Of a stretch of DNA of 64,000 nucleotides, positions 1-8,760 are shown piece by piece (positions within the stretch are counted from its first letter, which is position 1; each line of letters starts with the position of its first letter). Under the pieces are notes generated by a model that did no database searches, was not told the DNA's origin, and saw only the letters and a list, made by a program, of their open reading frames with translations. This DNA is from Hymenobacter terrenus. GTDB lineage: Bacteria > Bacteroidota > Bacteroidia > Cytophagales > Hymenobacteraceae. Where the stretch lies: positions 83,241 through 147,240 of the forward strand of contig NZ_LATM01000001.1 in NCBI RefSeq assembly GCF_000972495.1, read 5' to 3'. Made by a program: the position numbers and the translations under genes.

Positions 1-65
1 GCGAAGTCGAGCATCTCTACCGCATGACTGATTTTAGCGGTGGCAGTAAGGATGCTCGACTTCGC
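1..65. repeat. 15-bp perfect inverted repeat, REP-like
   Basis: Bases 1-15 are the exact reverse complement of 51-65, with a 35-nt centre that holds a second short inverted pair (ACCGC near 19 and GCGGT near 37). The right arm continues into CGCTCAGCAGGAC, close to the repeat at 31285-31312 (CGCTCAGCATGAC), so this is probably an interspersed palindromic repeat. The left end may be cut by the window edge. Confidence 0.6.
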
Positions 66-116
66 TCAGCAGGACGCTCTGCTGACGTGCAGCTGGCTTC
101 TATTCCTGTCAGGAAG

Positions 117-725
117 CTAGGCGCGTTTCCATTTAATACTGCATCCGATGGCTTTGGTCGAATTAGTCGTGGCGGGCTTGCCGGCCAGGATTTCGGCCAT
201 AGCATTTTCTACATATTTCGTTTTCACCAGTTTGGCGTCTTCAGAATTGTCGTCGATGGCGCCGATGTAAGACACTACGAAATCATTGCCCCGGCGCGTG
301 AGCACGTAGAGGTGGGGCGTGCGGGTGGCGCCGTAGGTTTTGGCTACTTGCTGACTTTCGTCCTGTAGATAGGGGAAGGCGTATTTTTTGGTTTGCATGG
401 CGGCGTAGGAGTCGCCGGGTACCACGGCCGGGTCGTTCGGGTTGATGGCTACCACGGGGTAGCCTTGCGGGGCGTATTTCTGATTCAGGGCAATGATGCG
501 GCTCTCGTAAGCTTGCGCGTAGGGGCAAGTGTTGCAGGTGAACACGACGATATAGCCTTTGGCGGTCTTATTATCGGCCAGCGACACCATTTTGCCGTCG
601 ATGTTCTTCAGCTTGAAGTCGGCGGCTTTGTCGCCTACCTGATAGCCGTCGGCGGTGGGGCGGAGCGTAAAGCTGCTCAGCAGTAAGGCAAAGCAGAGCG
701 TGAGAAGTGGAAGGACCTTTTGCAT
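117..725 (-). CDS. Exported thioredoxin-fold (redoxin family) protein
   Basis: The 202-residue protein begins with a signal peptide (MQKVLPLLTL...LLLSSFT) and carries a redoxin/AhpC-TSA-like fold with GDKAADFKLKNIDG near residues 31-44. A CNTC pair sits at C64/C67, followed by PYAQAYE. It probably acts in the periplasm in thiol-disulfide or peroxide chemistry, though the substrate cannot be told. I chose the ATG at 725 because the upstream in-frame extension has no signal peptide and overlaps the neighbour. It lies 35 bp downstream of another thioredoxin-like gene on the same strand, so the two are probably one operon. Confidence 0.8.
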   Translation of the reverse strand: MQKVLPLLTLCFALLLSSFTLRPTADGYQVGDKAADFKLKNIDGKMVSLADNKTAKGYIVVFTCNTCPYAQAYESRIIALNQKYAPQGYPVVAINPNDPAVVPGDSYAAMQTKKYAFPYLQDESQQVAKTYGATRTPHLYVLTRRGNDFVVSYIGAIDDNSEDAKLVKTKYVENAMAEILAGKPATTNSTKAIGCSIKWKRA

Positions 726-760
726 GGTATTGATTTTGAAAGTTGGTGAAAAATGTACTG

Positions 761-1246
761 CTACAAAAACTTCTTCAGCGCCGCCGTCAGTTCGACTTGC
801 GAAAGCTCTTGCTCGAAGGTTGCGCGGCGCTTGGTTTTGTTGTTGACAATGAGGGTGAAGGGGAGGGCACCGGACCACTTCGCATCTATCTTGCCCAGCC
901 AGTCGTTGGGGTCCGGTTCGTTGAGGAGGACCACTTCCGATTTTAGCCCGCGTTGCTGCACGAAGGGCTTCACCTTCTTCTCGAGCTGTGAGGCGTAGTC
1001 CAGGCTTACCAAAAGTACTTTCACTTTTTTCTTAGCATAAAGGGTCCTGATTTGCTCAAAATGGGGCAGTTCCTTCACGCAGGGCGCGCACCAAGTTGCC
1101 CAGAAATTAACGACATAAGTTGTGTCAGTAGGCTGGGTAAAGCGCTTTTGCAGTTCCGGAAACTTGATGACGGATACTCGCTGCGCAAAGGCCGGCGCGG
1201 CGGAGAGCAAGCCGCTGCCAAGCAAGAAGGCTTTCAGGGGAAGCAT
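761..1246 (-). CDS. TlpA-like thioredoxin family protein
   Basis: This 161-residue protein has an N-terminal signal peptide ending near AFAQ (residue 22) and a classical thioredoxin active site NFWATWCAPC with C53 and C56. A cis-Pro loop (GALPFTLIV) follows near residue 128. It belongs to the TlpA/ResA group of periplasmic disulfide reductases, used in Bacteroidota for cytochrome maturation or general thiol reduction; which role applies here is not shown. It is the first gene of the likely two-gene redox operon with the redoxin gene at 117-725. Confidence 0.85.
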   Translation of the reverse strand: MLPLKAFLLGSGLLSAAPAFAQRVSVIKFPELQKRFTQPTDTTYVVNFWATWCAPCVKELPHFEQIRTLYAKKKVKVLLVSLDYASQLEKKVKPFVQQRGLKSEVVLLNEPDPNDWLGKIDAKWSGALPFTLIVNNKTKRRATFEQELSQVELTAALKKFL

Positions 1247-1418
1247 GTTGAGGAACAGTTAAATTATTTAACGCAGGTGGAAAGAGCGGCAATTTCTCAT
1301 TGAATAACCGGAACCGCATAGACCTAACAACAGTACCAATTAAAGGTCAGCAGATTTAATGAACGAGTCGCTAGTTTGAATGCAATGCAGAGCGGTTTCG
1401 TACTCAATATGTGGAGGC

Positions 1419-1448
1419 AGTAGTGCGAACTACAGAGTTCACGCTACT
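1419..1448. repeat. Degenerate member of the GTAGCGCG palindrome family
   Basis: AGTAGTGCGAAC and GTTCACGCTACT form an imperfect inverted repeat (two mismatches) around a short centre. The arms match the ends of the longer repeats at 46281-46356 and 48314-48391 and the short one at 57591-57615, so this looks like a worn or half copy of the same element. Confidence 0.55.
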
Positions 1449-1554
1449 TTATCCTACAAAATGCGGCCAAGGGCAGCGCGCCATCTGCTACAGACAGCGA
1501 AGGTTGGGCAGAAGTTGCGGTGCAGGGTAGGAGAAAGCCTGCCCAGAACGGCTT

Positions 1555-1562
1555 TACCTTTG
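1555..1562 (+). promoter_or_regulatory. Bacteroidota -7 box of ispG
   Basis: TACCTTTG matches the Bacteroidota -7 consensus TAnnTTTG and lies 43 bp before the ispG start codon, which leaves a leader of roughly 35-40 nt. No clear -33 TTG was found at the usual spacing. Confidence 0.55.
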
Positions 1563-1605
1563 TACGACGGCGCAACTTTCGCCTTTCGACCATAGTTTTT
1601 GGGTT

Positions 1606-3597
1606 ATGAATAAAACGTATTGTCCCAGCCTGACCGAATACAAGCGTCGCGTGGCTCGTGTAGTCAACATTGGGGGCCTGCCAATGGGTGGGAACCACCC
1701 CATTCGCGTGCAGAGCATGACCACCATAGACACAATGGATACCCTTGGCTCTGTCGAGCAGACGTTGCGTATGGTGGAGGCCGGCTGCGAATACGTGCGC
1801 ATCACGGCACCCAGCATGAAAGAGGCTCAGAACTTGCTGGAAATCAAGAAGGAACTGCGCAAGCGCGGCTGCAACGTGCCGCTCATCGCCGACATTCACT
1901 TCACGCCTAATGCTGCCGAGCTGGCCGCCCGCATCGTGGAGAAAGTGCGCGTGAACCCTGGTAATTACGCCGACAAAAAGAAATTCGAGGAAATTGAATA
2001 CACCGACGCCACTTACGCGGCTGAGGTAGAACGCATTCGCGAGCGGTTCCGGCCGCTGGTGCAGATCTGCAAGCAGTACGGCACGGCCATGCGCATCGGC
2101 ACGAACCACGGCTCGCTGTCCGACCGCATCCTGAGCCGGTATGGCGACACACCGCTGGGCATGGTGGAGTCGGCCCTGGAGTTTCTGCGCCTCTGTGAAG
2201 AAGAAAATTACTACGACGTGGTGCTGAGCATGAAGGCCAGCAACACCCAAGTGATGGTGCAGGCTTACCGTCTGCTGGTGCAGAAGCTCGACGAAGAAGG
2301 CCTGCAGCCCTACCCGTTGCACCTGGGCGTGACCGAAGCCGGCGAAGCCGAAGACGGCCGCATTAAGTCGGCTGTGGGCATCGGTACGCTGCTCGAAGAT
2401 GGCCTCGGCGATACCGTGCGCGTGAGCCTCACCGAAGCGCCCGAGGCCGAAGCCCCGGTGGCCCGTATGCTGATTGACCGCTATACCAACCGCGCCGCCG
2501 AGGCCCGGTCAATTAAGCTCCTAGTGGGCGAGGTGCCTATTAATCCGTTTCAGTATTACCGCCGCGCCACGCACGAAGTCGCCAACTTTGGCGGTCAGAA
2601 CGTGCCGCGGGTTATTGCGGATTTATCGCGGCTGCCGCGCCTGGAGTACGGCGACTTGCGTGCCGCCGGGCACCTGTATTCGCCGTTTCTGGACAAATTT
2701 CAAATGTCGGACCTCGGGGCTGATTACATCTACAGCGGCGAGCGGCCGGTGCCGTTCATGCTGCCCAACGGCCTGAAGGAAATCGTGACCCACAGCGCTT
2801 GGCTCGATGCCGGGCAGCGCCCCGACCACTTCCCGCTGATGACGCCCGACACGTATCTGAAAGATTTGCCCAAGCGCCACTCGGAGCTTAATTTCCTGCT
2901 GGTAGAACTGGACGCGCTGGATGCGGACCTGTTTCGGCACCTGCAGACTGACCGTACCGTGGTGCTGGTGCTGAGCACCTCTAATGCCCACGCGATGCCG
3001 GAGCTCCGTCGGGCCTTTTTTGAGCTTCTGAACAACGGGGTGACCAGCCCCGTCGTGATTCTGCGGACTTACACCGTGGACAACCCCGCCCAAACCCAGC
3101 TGGACGCTGCCACCGACGTGGGCGGCTTGCTGATTGACGGCTTGGGTGACGGCATTGTATTGTGTACTGATCTGCTGCCCAATCAGGAGCAGGAAAACTG
3201 GCTCCGCGACATCGACGTGCTCAACCAGCTGTCGTTTGGCATTCTACAAGCGGCTCGCACCCGCATGAGCAAGACGGAATATATCAGCTGCCCCAGCTGC
3301 GGCCGCACGCTCTTCGATTTGCAGGAAACCACGGCTATGATTCGCAAGCGCACCGACCACCTCAAGGGGATTAAAATCGGCATCATGGGCTGCATCGTGA
3401 ACGGTCCCGGCGAAATGGCCGATGCCGACTACGGCTACGTGGGCGTGGGCAAGGGTAAAATTTCGCTCTATCGCGGCCAGAAAGTCATCAAGAAATCCGT
3501 GCCCGAAGAGGCCGCCGTGGACGAATTAATCGAGCTGATGCGTGAAGATGGAAGGTGGATTGAAAAGGAACTGGTTGAGGAGCCGGTGGGGGCATAA
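1606..3597 (+). CDS. ispG: 4-hydroxy-3-methylbut-2-enyl diphosphate synthase, long form
   Basis: IspG converts methylerythritol cyclodiphosphate to HMBPP, the seventh step of the MEP isoprenoid pathway, in the cytoplasm. The 663-residue product is the three-domain type known from plants and Bacteroidota/Chlorobi: an N-terminal TIM barrel (MGGNHPIRVQSMTTIDTMDT near residue 27), a large inserted domain (about 290-540), and a C-terminal 4Fe-4S domain. Cluster cysteines are in SCPSCGRT (about C562/C565) and GIMGCIVNGPGE (about C596). E. coli-type enzymes are near 370 residues, so the extra length is the insert and not a fusion to something new. The ATG at 1606 follows a good -7 box. Confidence 0.97.
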   Translation: MNKTYCPSLTEYKRRVARVVNIGGLPMGGNHPIRVQSMTTIDTMDTLGSVEQTLRMVEAGCEYVRITAPSMKEAQNLLEIKKELRKRGCNVPLIADIHFTPNAAELAARIVEKVRVNPGNYADKKKFEEIEYTDATYAAEVERIRERFRPLVQICKQYGTAMRIGTNHGSLSDRILSRYGDTPLGMVESALEFLRLCEEENYYDVVLSMKASNTQVMVQAYRLLVQKLDEEGLQPYPLHLGVTEAGEAEDGRIKSAVGIGTLLEDGLGDTVRVSLTEAPEAEAPVARMLIDRYTNRAAEARSIKLLVGEVPINPFQYYRRATHEVANFGGQNVPRVIADLSRLPRLEYGDLRAAGHLYSPFLDKFQMSDLGADYIYSGERPVPFMLPNGLKEIVTHSAWLDAGQRPDHFPLMTPDTYLKDLPKRHSELNFLLVELDALDADLFRHLQTDRTVVLVLSTSNAHAMPELRRAFFELLNNGVTSPVVILRTYTVDNPAQTQLDAATDVGGLLIDGLGDGIVLCTDLLPNQEQENWLRDIDVLNQLSFGILQAARTRMSKTEYISCPSCGRTLFDLQETTAMIRKRTDHLKGIKIGIMGCIVNGPGEMADADYGYVGVGKGKISLYRGQKVIKKSVPEEAAVDELIELMREDGRWIEKELVEEPVGA

Positions 3598-3607
3598 TCC
3601 CATTGAT

Positions 3608-3916
3608 ATGAAAGTTCAACTTTTTGCCGGCTTAACTTACTTAGGTTTAGTTGAATCAAAAATCATTGATGATTCAATGGGAGTTGCAGGAGGGTTATTG
3701 GAGCCAACAGCTGCTTACTACAATGACTTTCAGTATTTTTTCCAGGCTCACACAGAAAAACCTGATTGGGCACGATTAGCGAATCTTGAATTAAAAGAAG
3801 TGTCAGACGCCGGCGAGGTCCTTCACTGCTGCGGTGGCATTTGCGTGGTTGATGTCGAGAAGTATGATGAAATAGAGGTTGAATTTTGCGGAATAGGCCA
3901 AGGATATAATAGATAG
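3608..3916 (+). CDS. Conserved hypothetical protein, 102 aa
   Basis: A small soluble protein starting MKVQLFAGLTYLG, 11 bp after the ispG stop and probably co-transcribed. It has no signal peptide or membrane segment. A CCGG motif near residue 75 and an acidic C-terminal region (VEKYDEIEVEF) are visible. I do not recognise the family. The region is more AT-rich than ispG, which hints at a different history. The normal stop here is TAG. Confidence 0.6.
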   Translation: MKVQLFAGLTYLGLVESKIIDDSMGVAGGLLEPTAAYYNDFQYFFQAHTEKPDWARLANLELKEVSDAGEVLHCCGGICVVDVEKYDEIEVEFCGIGQGYNR

Positions 3917-3960
3917 GCTGCGAAAGGAGGAAGAGAAGTAGTGACCTTATGCCCTGTAGT

Positions 3961-4434
3961 CTACTTGCACTTCTCCTTCCGCCGCGTGTCAATAACGTGC
4001 GCTATTTTCCAGCCATCGGTCAGCTTCACCAACTGAAACGAGTTGTAGCCGCAGTGGCTGAATTTGCTGCCCAGATAAAACTCGTACGGAGTCCAGACAC
4101 TCGCCAAAGTAGCGTCAATTAATACCTGCTCGAACTGCACCCGCTCGTCCCAGACCTCAGCGTGCGGCGTGCCCACGGCTTTCAGAAAGCCATTGATATT
4201 CTGAGTTTGCAAAGCAGGCGGTTGGCCGGGCTTGCCACCAATACCGTGGAAAACGGCACCGGGAGCCAGCGTGCGGCGTACCATGGTGCTGTCGCCGCGC
4301 CGCATTCCCTCGAAAAACGTGGTAACCGTTTGCTTGACGGCTTGATTTTCGGCGTTGGTGGTTTGGGCCTGGGCGACAGTACTTGCGCCAAGTAAGAGAA
4401 AGAGCAGCGGGGAGAGAGTCGAAGTTTTCTTCAT
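3961..4434 (-). CDS. Exported NTF2-like (SnoaL / lumazine-binding-like) protein
   Basis: The 157-residue protein has a signal peptide (residues 1-23, ending TVAQAQ) and a cone-shaped NTF2-like domain with the typical start AVKQTVTTFFEGMRRGD, central LAPGAVFHGIGG, and the closing strand SFQLVKLTDGWKIAHVIDTRR. Such proteins are often ligand binders or delta5-isomerase relatives without known substrates. It lies convergent to the small gene at 3608-3916. Family assignment is good; function is open. Confidence 0.75.
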   Translation of the reverse strand: MKKTSTLSPLLFLLLGASTVAQAQTTNAENQAVKQTVTTFFEGMRRGDSTMVRRTLAPGAVFHGIGGKPGQPPALQTQNINGFLKAVGTPHAEVWDERVQFEQVLIDATLASVWTPYEFYLGSKFSHCGYNSFQLVKLTDGWKIAHVIDTRRKEKCK

Positions 4435-4511
4435 TGGGAAGTGGAGTAATGACTGCTAAAGGCAATGAGCGTTTGGCTAGGTTGCGCGCCTGGCGGATTT
4501 AGCAGTGAGCG

Positions 4512-4519
4512 TAGCTTTG
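4512..4519 (+). promoter_or_regulatory. -7 box of the PhyH gene, very close to the start codon
   Basis: TAGCTTTG is a perfect TAnnTTTG match only 7 bp before the ATG at 4527. If used, transcription would start at or next to the start codon, giving a leaderless or nearly leaderless mRNA. Confidence 0.5.
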
Positions 4520-4526
4520 CCATCGC

Positions 4527-5249
4527 ATGCAAACTACTCATTTCACCAGTTCTCAGGCCCAGCAGTTGCAGGCAGATGGCTTTGTCATTCTGCCCAGTCT
4601 TTATCAGCCCGATGAAATAGCGGCGCTACTGCAATGCGTGGAGAAGGCGCCACCTAGTGGCCCCAATTTCCGGCGTAGCCAGGAGGTATTTGCCATTCGT
4701 AACTTGCTGGGCGAGGTGCCGGGCCTGTGGACACTGCTGAATACCACGCCGCTGCGCACGCTGCTAAACCAGCTTTTTCCGCAGGGCTGCCACGTCGTGA
4801 AGGCTATTTATTTCGATAAGCCTCCATTGTCAAACTGGCTGGTAGCCTGGCATCAGGATCTGATGATAAACGTGGACCGCCGGGCCGAGCTACCCGGTTT
4901 TGGGCCGTGGACCAGCAAGCCGGAAGGAGTCTCAGTGCAGCCGCCCGTGGCGGTGCTGGAAGATGTGTGCACCATTCGCATTCACCTCGACGACTGCGAT
5001 GCCAGCAACGGCGCGCTAAAAGTGGTGCCAGGCTCACACCAGAGCGGAGTGGTGCCAATGGCCGACATTGCCGCCCATACGCGAGACGTTACCGTCTGCG
5101 CCGTGCCAGCGGGCGGGGCCATGCTGATGAAGCCGCTGCTGCTCCACGCCTCCAACCGCAGCACCAGCGCCCGGCCGCGGCGGGTGGTGCATCTGGAGTT
5201 TGCCGCGGCTGAATTACCGGAAGGCTTGCAATGGCGCGAGCGGCGGTAA
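4527..5249 (+). CDS. Phytanoyl-CoA dioxygenase (PhyH) family protein
   Basis: A 240-residue Fe(II)/2-oxoglutarate oxygenase. The iron triad is visible as H109-x-D111 in VAWHQDLMI and H207 in LLLHASNRST, with arginines just after that could hold 2-oxoglutarate. The double-stranded beta-helix continues through RIHLDDCDASNGALKVVPGS, a strong family signature. Substrate is unknown; relatives hydroxylate lipids, ectoine or secondary metabolites. No signal peptide, so it should be cytoplasmic. It stands alone, divergent from the NTF2-like gene. Confidence 0.88.
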   Translation: MQTTHFTSSQAQQLQADGFVILPSLYQPDEIAALLQCVEKAPPSGPNFRRSQEVFAIRNLLGEVPGLWTLLNTTPLRTLLNQLFPQGCHVVKAIYFDKPPLSNWLVAWHQDLMINVDRRAELPGFGPWTSKPEGVSVQPPVAVLEDVCTIRIHLDDCDASNGALKVVPGSHQSGVVPMADIAAHTRDVTVCAVPAGGAMLMKPLLLHASNRSTSARPRRVVHLEFAAAELPEGLQWRERR

Positions 5250-5491
5250 GCGCAGGTTGGCTACGGCTTGTCTGATAGGTAACTCTGAGTAGCTTGTTGA
5301 TATCAGCTACGTTATGTACGGTTTTAAATTTGAGAATTAAGGAATAATTCGCTGGAGGATAATTTACTGGATTGATAAAGAAGCAAGTAAAAGCTTGGTC
5401 TATTTAGCTCTCTGACATGAATAAATATGCCTTTCCGACAATCATTCTGACCTGGCTGGTGTTACCTATCTGAACCAAAACCCGCCCCGCC

Positions 5492-5680
5492 ATGAACGGT
5501 AAAAACCTCTTTAATTTCGGCCCCGTCCTCGGTTACTACTTCCGCAAGCACGACCCCAGCCGGAAAAATAATTTCAATATGAAAACCATGCACTTCATCA
5601 ATAAGCTCAGCTTGGCGATGTTTCTGGTGTGTCTCGTGGTGATGCTGTTTCGCTACGTTATTCCGGCGATAACGCACTAA
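5492..5680 (+). CDS. Small membrane protein, DUF6728-like
   Basis: The 62-residue protein has a basic, soluble N-terminus (GYYFRKHDPSRKNNFNMKT) and one C-terminal membrane helix (SLAMFLVCLVVMLFRYVI). The GYYFRK.DP....NFN.KTMH.INK pattern matches a small Bacteroidota family that I recall as DUF6728; the name is from memory. Its TAA stop overlaps the ATG of the next gene by one base (TAATG), so the two are likely translationally coupled. Confidence 0.7.
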   Translation: MNGKNLFNFGPVLGYYFRKHDPSRKNNFNMKTMHFINKLSLAMFLVCLVVMLFRYVIPAITH

Positions 5681-6030
5681 TGAACATTGAGGATTTTCGG
5701 GATTACTGCCTGCTCAAGCCTGGGGTGACGGAAGAAACGCCTTTCGGCCCCGAAACCCTGGTGCTTAAAGTGGGCGGCAAGATTTTCGCCCTGACCGACA
5801 TCGACACCTTCAGCAGCATCAACCTGAAGTGCGACCCCGAACGCGCCCAAGAACTGCGCGAAGCCCACGAATACGTGCAGCCCGGCTACCACATGAACAA
5901 AAAACACTGGAACACGGTGCTGATTGGCACCGGAGCTCCGGTTGGTCAGCTTCGCGAATTAATTGACCATTCGTATGACCTGGTAGTGGCTTCGTTGCCT
6001 AAGGCAGTACGGTTAGAGTTGAGCGCGTGA
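5680..6030 (+). CDS. MmcQ/YjbR family DNA-binding-like protein
   Basis: A 116-residue YjbR/CyaY-like-fold protein. Family hallmarks are MNIEDFRDYCLLKPGVTEETPFG at the start, the KIFALTD strand, INLKCDPERAQELR, and the closing HMNKKHWNTVLI...LIDHSYDLV. Members are called DNA-binding from structure but have no firm role. The ATG overlaps the stop of the upstream small membrane protein. A strong hairpin follows at 6041-6100. Confidence 0.88.
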   Translation: MNIEDFRDYCLLKPGVTEETPFGPETLVLKVGGKIFALTDIDTFSSINLKCDPERAQELREAHEYVQPGYHMNKKHWNTVLIGTGAPVGQLRELIDHSYDLVVASLPKAVRLELSA

Positions 6031-6040
6031 ACTGATTTGA

Positions 6041-6100
6041 ACAAAGCTGGGGAGCAGCCACAGGAGTTTAGGCAAACTTGTGGCTGCTCCCCAGCTTTGT
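6041..6100. terminator. Bidirectional hairpin terminator
   Basis: A perfect 22-bp stem (6041-6062 with 6079-6100) encloses a 16-nt loop that can pair further (AGTTT with AAACT). It sits between the convergent MmcQ/YjbR and M14 peptidase genes and can serve both. Confidence 0.85.
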
Positions 6101-6150
6101 TATTGCAGGGAAAATTAACCAGCAACTCGGTGCCGTATGGCGCCGGGGCA

Positions 6151-8760
6151 CTATTGCCCAACCAGGAAAATGGCATTGCCAAACAGCAGCTTGCCGCCCT
6201 GCCAGAAGGCCCGGAATAATGGGTTGTCGCCCAAATACACTACCTCGCCGCGGCCCAGGTTCTGAGTGCCGAGCACGAAGGTGTCGGCCAGCTCTTTACG
6301 CGCCCGTGCGCCGATGAAGCCAGCGGAGTAGCTGTCTTGCTTGATGATACCTACATTCCAGCCGCCTTTGTCGAGAAAGCGGTAGTTGAGCGGGTTGCGA
6401 ACGAGGGCAAAATAAGTATCGCCGTAGCCAAAGGCCAGTGGGTGGGTATTGTCGAGCTGCACGCGGTATACGCTGCCCCGCACCACGTCCTCGGCTTCTT
6501 CGCGCTCGGCGTCGCCGTAGCGGCGCAGGAGTTTGTAGGGGTTGGCCTTCTGGTCTTTGCGGATAGCAACTGAGTCAATGGCTTTGATTTTGAGCAGAAA
6601 ATCCTTTTTATCAGCCAAGAATCGGGCGGCGCCTTCCATGGCGATGAGGCGGCCCCCGTCGCGCACCCAGGCTTTGAGATTGTCGAAGTTCCGGCCCGAG
6701 TAAACGTCGGTGTAGCTGCCGTTGGGCAGAATCAGCACGTCGTATTTTTGCAGCGACACCCGGCCGAGGTAGTCGGTGCCGAGCACCGTGAGCGGGTAGC
6801 CCAACTGCTGCTCAAAGAAGTGCCACACCTCGCCAAAAGCCGTGGCATCAACCCCAGGACCAGCCACGACGGCCACTTTGGGCTGCTTCACGAAGTGCAC
6901 TGTGCTAGAGCCAAGGTCGCGCCCACTGCTGGAAAAGCCCGATTTCACGGCCGTGACCACGGTGCCCACCGAGTCGGCCTGGGCGCGCACCAGTTGGTCT
7001 AATCGGGCACCCAGGGCCTCGTTGCCGGTGCGGGTGATGACGAGCGTGCCCGGTGCGTACTGCTGGCCTTCTGCTTCAAATGCCTTTTCGGCGTAGCGCA
7101 CTTTTACTTTCTGCTGTAGCAAGCGGCTGAGGAAGCGTACGTCCTGGAGGCTGTTCCAGCGAGCCAAGTAGGCATAGGGACGCTCGGCGGATGCCGCAGC
7201 GCTGCCGCGGACTGTAGCCTGGGTGGGAGTGCTAGAGGAAGCATTGAGCCGACCGGGCAGGGCGTAGGCTTTCAAGCCGAAGGCGTACGGCAGGGCCCAG
7301 GAAGTGATGTCGTAAGTCAGCGAATCTTCAAGCTGCGGGCGGGGCTCAAACAGCACTTTCACCAGCGTGGATTTGGGCTGGTACATGCTCACCACCACGT
7401 CGCGGGGCTCAATTTGGACCGATTCGGTTTTGCCGGAGGTGTAGCTGAAGCCTCTGGTTTTGGTGCGCTTGCTGGCGAAACCGTAGCTGATTTGGTTCCG
7501 GTCGAGGTATTGCGTGAAAGCGCGGAGCTGGCCAGGGTCGTTGCCCACGGATAGCACGTAGGTTTTGTACTCGCCCTGGGGCTTGGCTTTGGCGGTGGTG
7601 AAGTAGGCTTGGAACTCGCGCAGCAAGTCGTCGTGTCGCTCGGCCGTGGCCTGAATGGTGGCGCGGCTGGCGGCGTGGTGGTGGGCAATGCGCTGGCCCA
7701 GGGTGAGGGTGTCGCCGTCGAGGCGGGCGAAGGCCACGCCGGCGGGGCCGCCGCCGCCCTGCTCATACGTCATGCCGATGGCGCCGTTGAAGCTGGGCCA
7801 GGTATCGCCGTAGGTGGGCGCGTACAAATCGTAGACTTCACGGGTGAAATACAGCCAGTTGTTCTTGTCGAATACCACCTTGTTGTAGTCGCCCAGGATG
7901 CCCTGAAACTTGCGCTGCCAAGCCGTAATGTCGGCGTGGTAGGGCTTGGCGGCGGGCGAAAAGTAGTAGGAGTTATTCGGCCCCATCTCGTGGAAATCGG
8001 CGTGGACGGCGGGCAGCCACTGGTTGTAGAGCACGATACGCTGGCGGGTTTCCTGCTGGGTTTGCCAGGCCCAGTCGCGGTTCAGGTCGAAATAGTAGTG
8101 GTTGAAGCGGCCGCCGGGCCAGGGCTCGTGGTGCTCCCAGGAATCGGGCTCGGCGTTGAGCGCCTGGTTCCGGACGCGGTTGTACCAGTTAGCATACCGG
8201 TCGTGGCCGTCGGGGTTCACGCAGGGGTCGAGGAGCACGACCGTATTTTTGAGCCAGTCCTGCATCTGTTGGTCCTGCGGGTTGGCTAGGTCGTAGAGCA
8301 CCTGCATCACGGCTTCGGACGACACCGCTTCGTTGCCGTGCACGTTGTAACTCAGCCAGCACACGGCCGGCTGTTGGCGTTGGCCGGTGCCAGGCTCGAG
8401 GCCGGCCAGCTTCAGGTTGTTGTGACGCACCTCCTCAAGGCGGCCGAAATTCTCGGCGCTGGCTACCTGTACTACTTCCAGCGGGCGTTTTTCGTAGGTG
8501 CTGCCGTAGCGCACCAGCTTCATCCGGCCGGGAGCATGGGCAACTACGTGGGCCACGTAGCGCAGCATTTCGGCGTGCGGCGTAAACTGGGCACCCAGCT
8601 TATAGCCCAAGAATTGGTCGGGCGTGAGCAGATGGCCAGCCTCAGTTGCCAGGCTTTGGCCCGTGCTGTGCAAGCTCAGCAGCAATAGTGTGAAAATAAG
8701 GCCGATGGCCCTGCTCCGGGGGCGTCCGGGGCAGGGCCAGCAAGTAAGGAAACGTGTCAT
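6151..8760 (-). CDS. Secreted M14 family zinc carboxypeptidase-like protein
   Basis: The 869-residue protein starts with a basic stretch and a hydrophobic signal segment (IGLIFTLLLLSL, residues 20-30). The M14 domain spans roughly 50-400: zinc ligands HGNE (H141, E144) and the third ligand in HADFHEMG (about H257), plus NPDGHDRY and YEQGGGG. A long C-terminal region contains a flavodoxin/GATase-like segment (VAVVAGPGVDA...VLILPNGSYTDVYSGRNFDNLKAWV), common in Bacteroidota M14 peptidases. I chose the ATG at 8760 because the upstream extension lacks protein character. Likely a cell-surface or periplasmic exopeptidase. Confidence 0.9.
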   Translation of the reverse strand: MTRFLTCWPCPGRPRSRAIGLIFTLLLLSLHSTGQSLATEAGHLLTPDQFLGYKLGAQFTPHAEMLRYVAHVVAHAPGRMKLVRYGSTYEKRPLEVVQVASAENFGRLEEVRHNNLKLAGLEPGTGQRQQPAVCWLSYNVHGNEAVSSEAVMQVLYDLANPQDQQMQDWLKNTVVLLDPCVNPDGHDRYANWYNRVRNQALNAEPDSWEHHEPWPGGRFNHYYFDLNRDWAWQTQQETRQRIVLYNQWLPAVHADFHEMGPNNSYYFSPAAKPYHADITAWQRKFQGILGDYNKVVFDKNNWLYFTREVYDLYAPTYGDTWPSFNGAIGMTYEQGGGGPAGVAFARLDGDTLTLGQRIAHHHAASRATIQATAERHDDLLREFQAYFTTAKAKPQGEYKTYVLSVGNDPGQLRAFTQYLDRNQISYGFASKRTKTRGFSYTSGKTESVQIEPRDVVVSMYQPKSTLVKVLFEPRPQLEDSLTYDITSWALPYAFGLKAYALPGRLNASSSTPTQATVRGSAAASAERPYAYLARWNSLQDVRFLSRLLQQKVKVRYAEKAFEAEGQQYAPGTLVITRTGNEALGARLDQLVRAQADSVGTVVTAVKSGFSSSGRDLGSSTVHFVKQPKVAVVAGPGVDATAFGEVWHFFEQQLGYPLTVLGTDYLGRVSLQKYDVLILPNGSYTDVYSGRNFDNLKAWVRDGGRLIAMEGAARFLADKKDFLLKIKAIDSVAIRKDQKANPYKLLRRYGDAEREEAEDVVRGSVYRVQLDNTHPLAFGYGDTYFALVRNPLNYRFLDKGGWNVGIIKQDSYSAGFIGARARKELADTFVLGTQNLGRGEVVYLGDNPLFRAFWQGGKLLFGNAIFLVGQ

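Larger units (their letters stand above)
1247..1605. other. Intergenic region before ispG
   Basis: This stretch separates the TlpA-like gene and ispG, which are divergently transcribed. It holds the palindromic repeat at 1419-1448 and the ispG promoter box at 1555-1562. Short open frames exist, but none has recognisable protein features. Confidence 0.6.
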
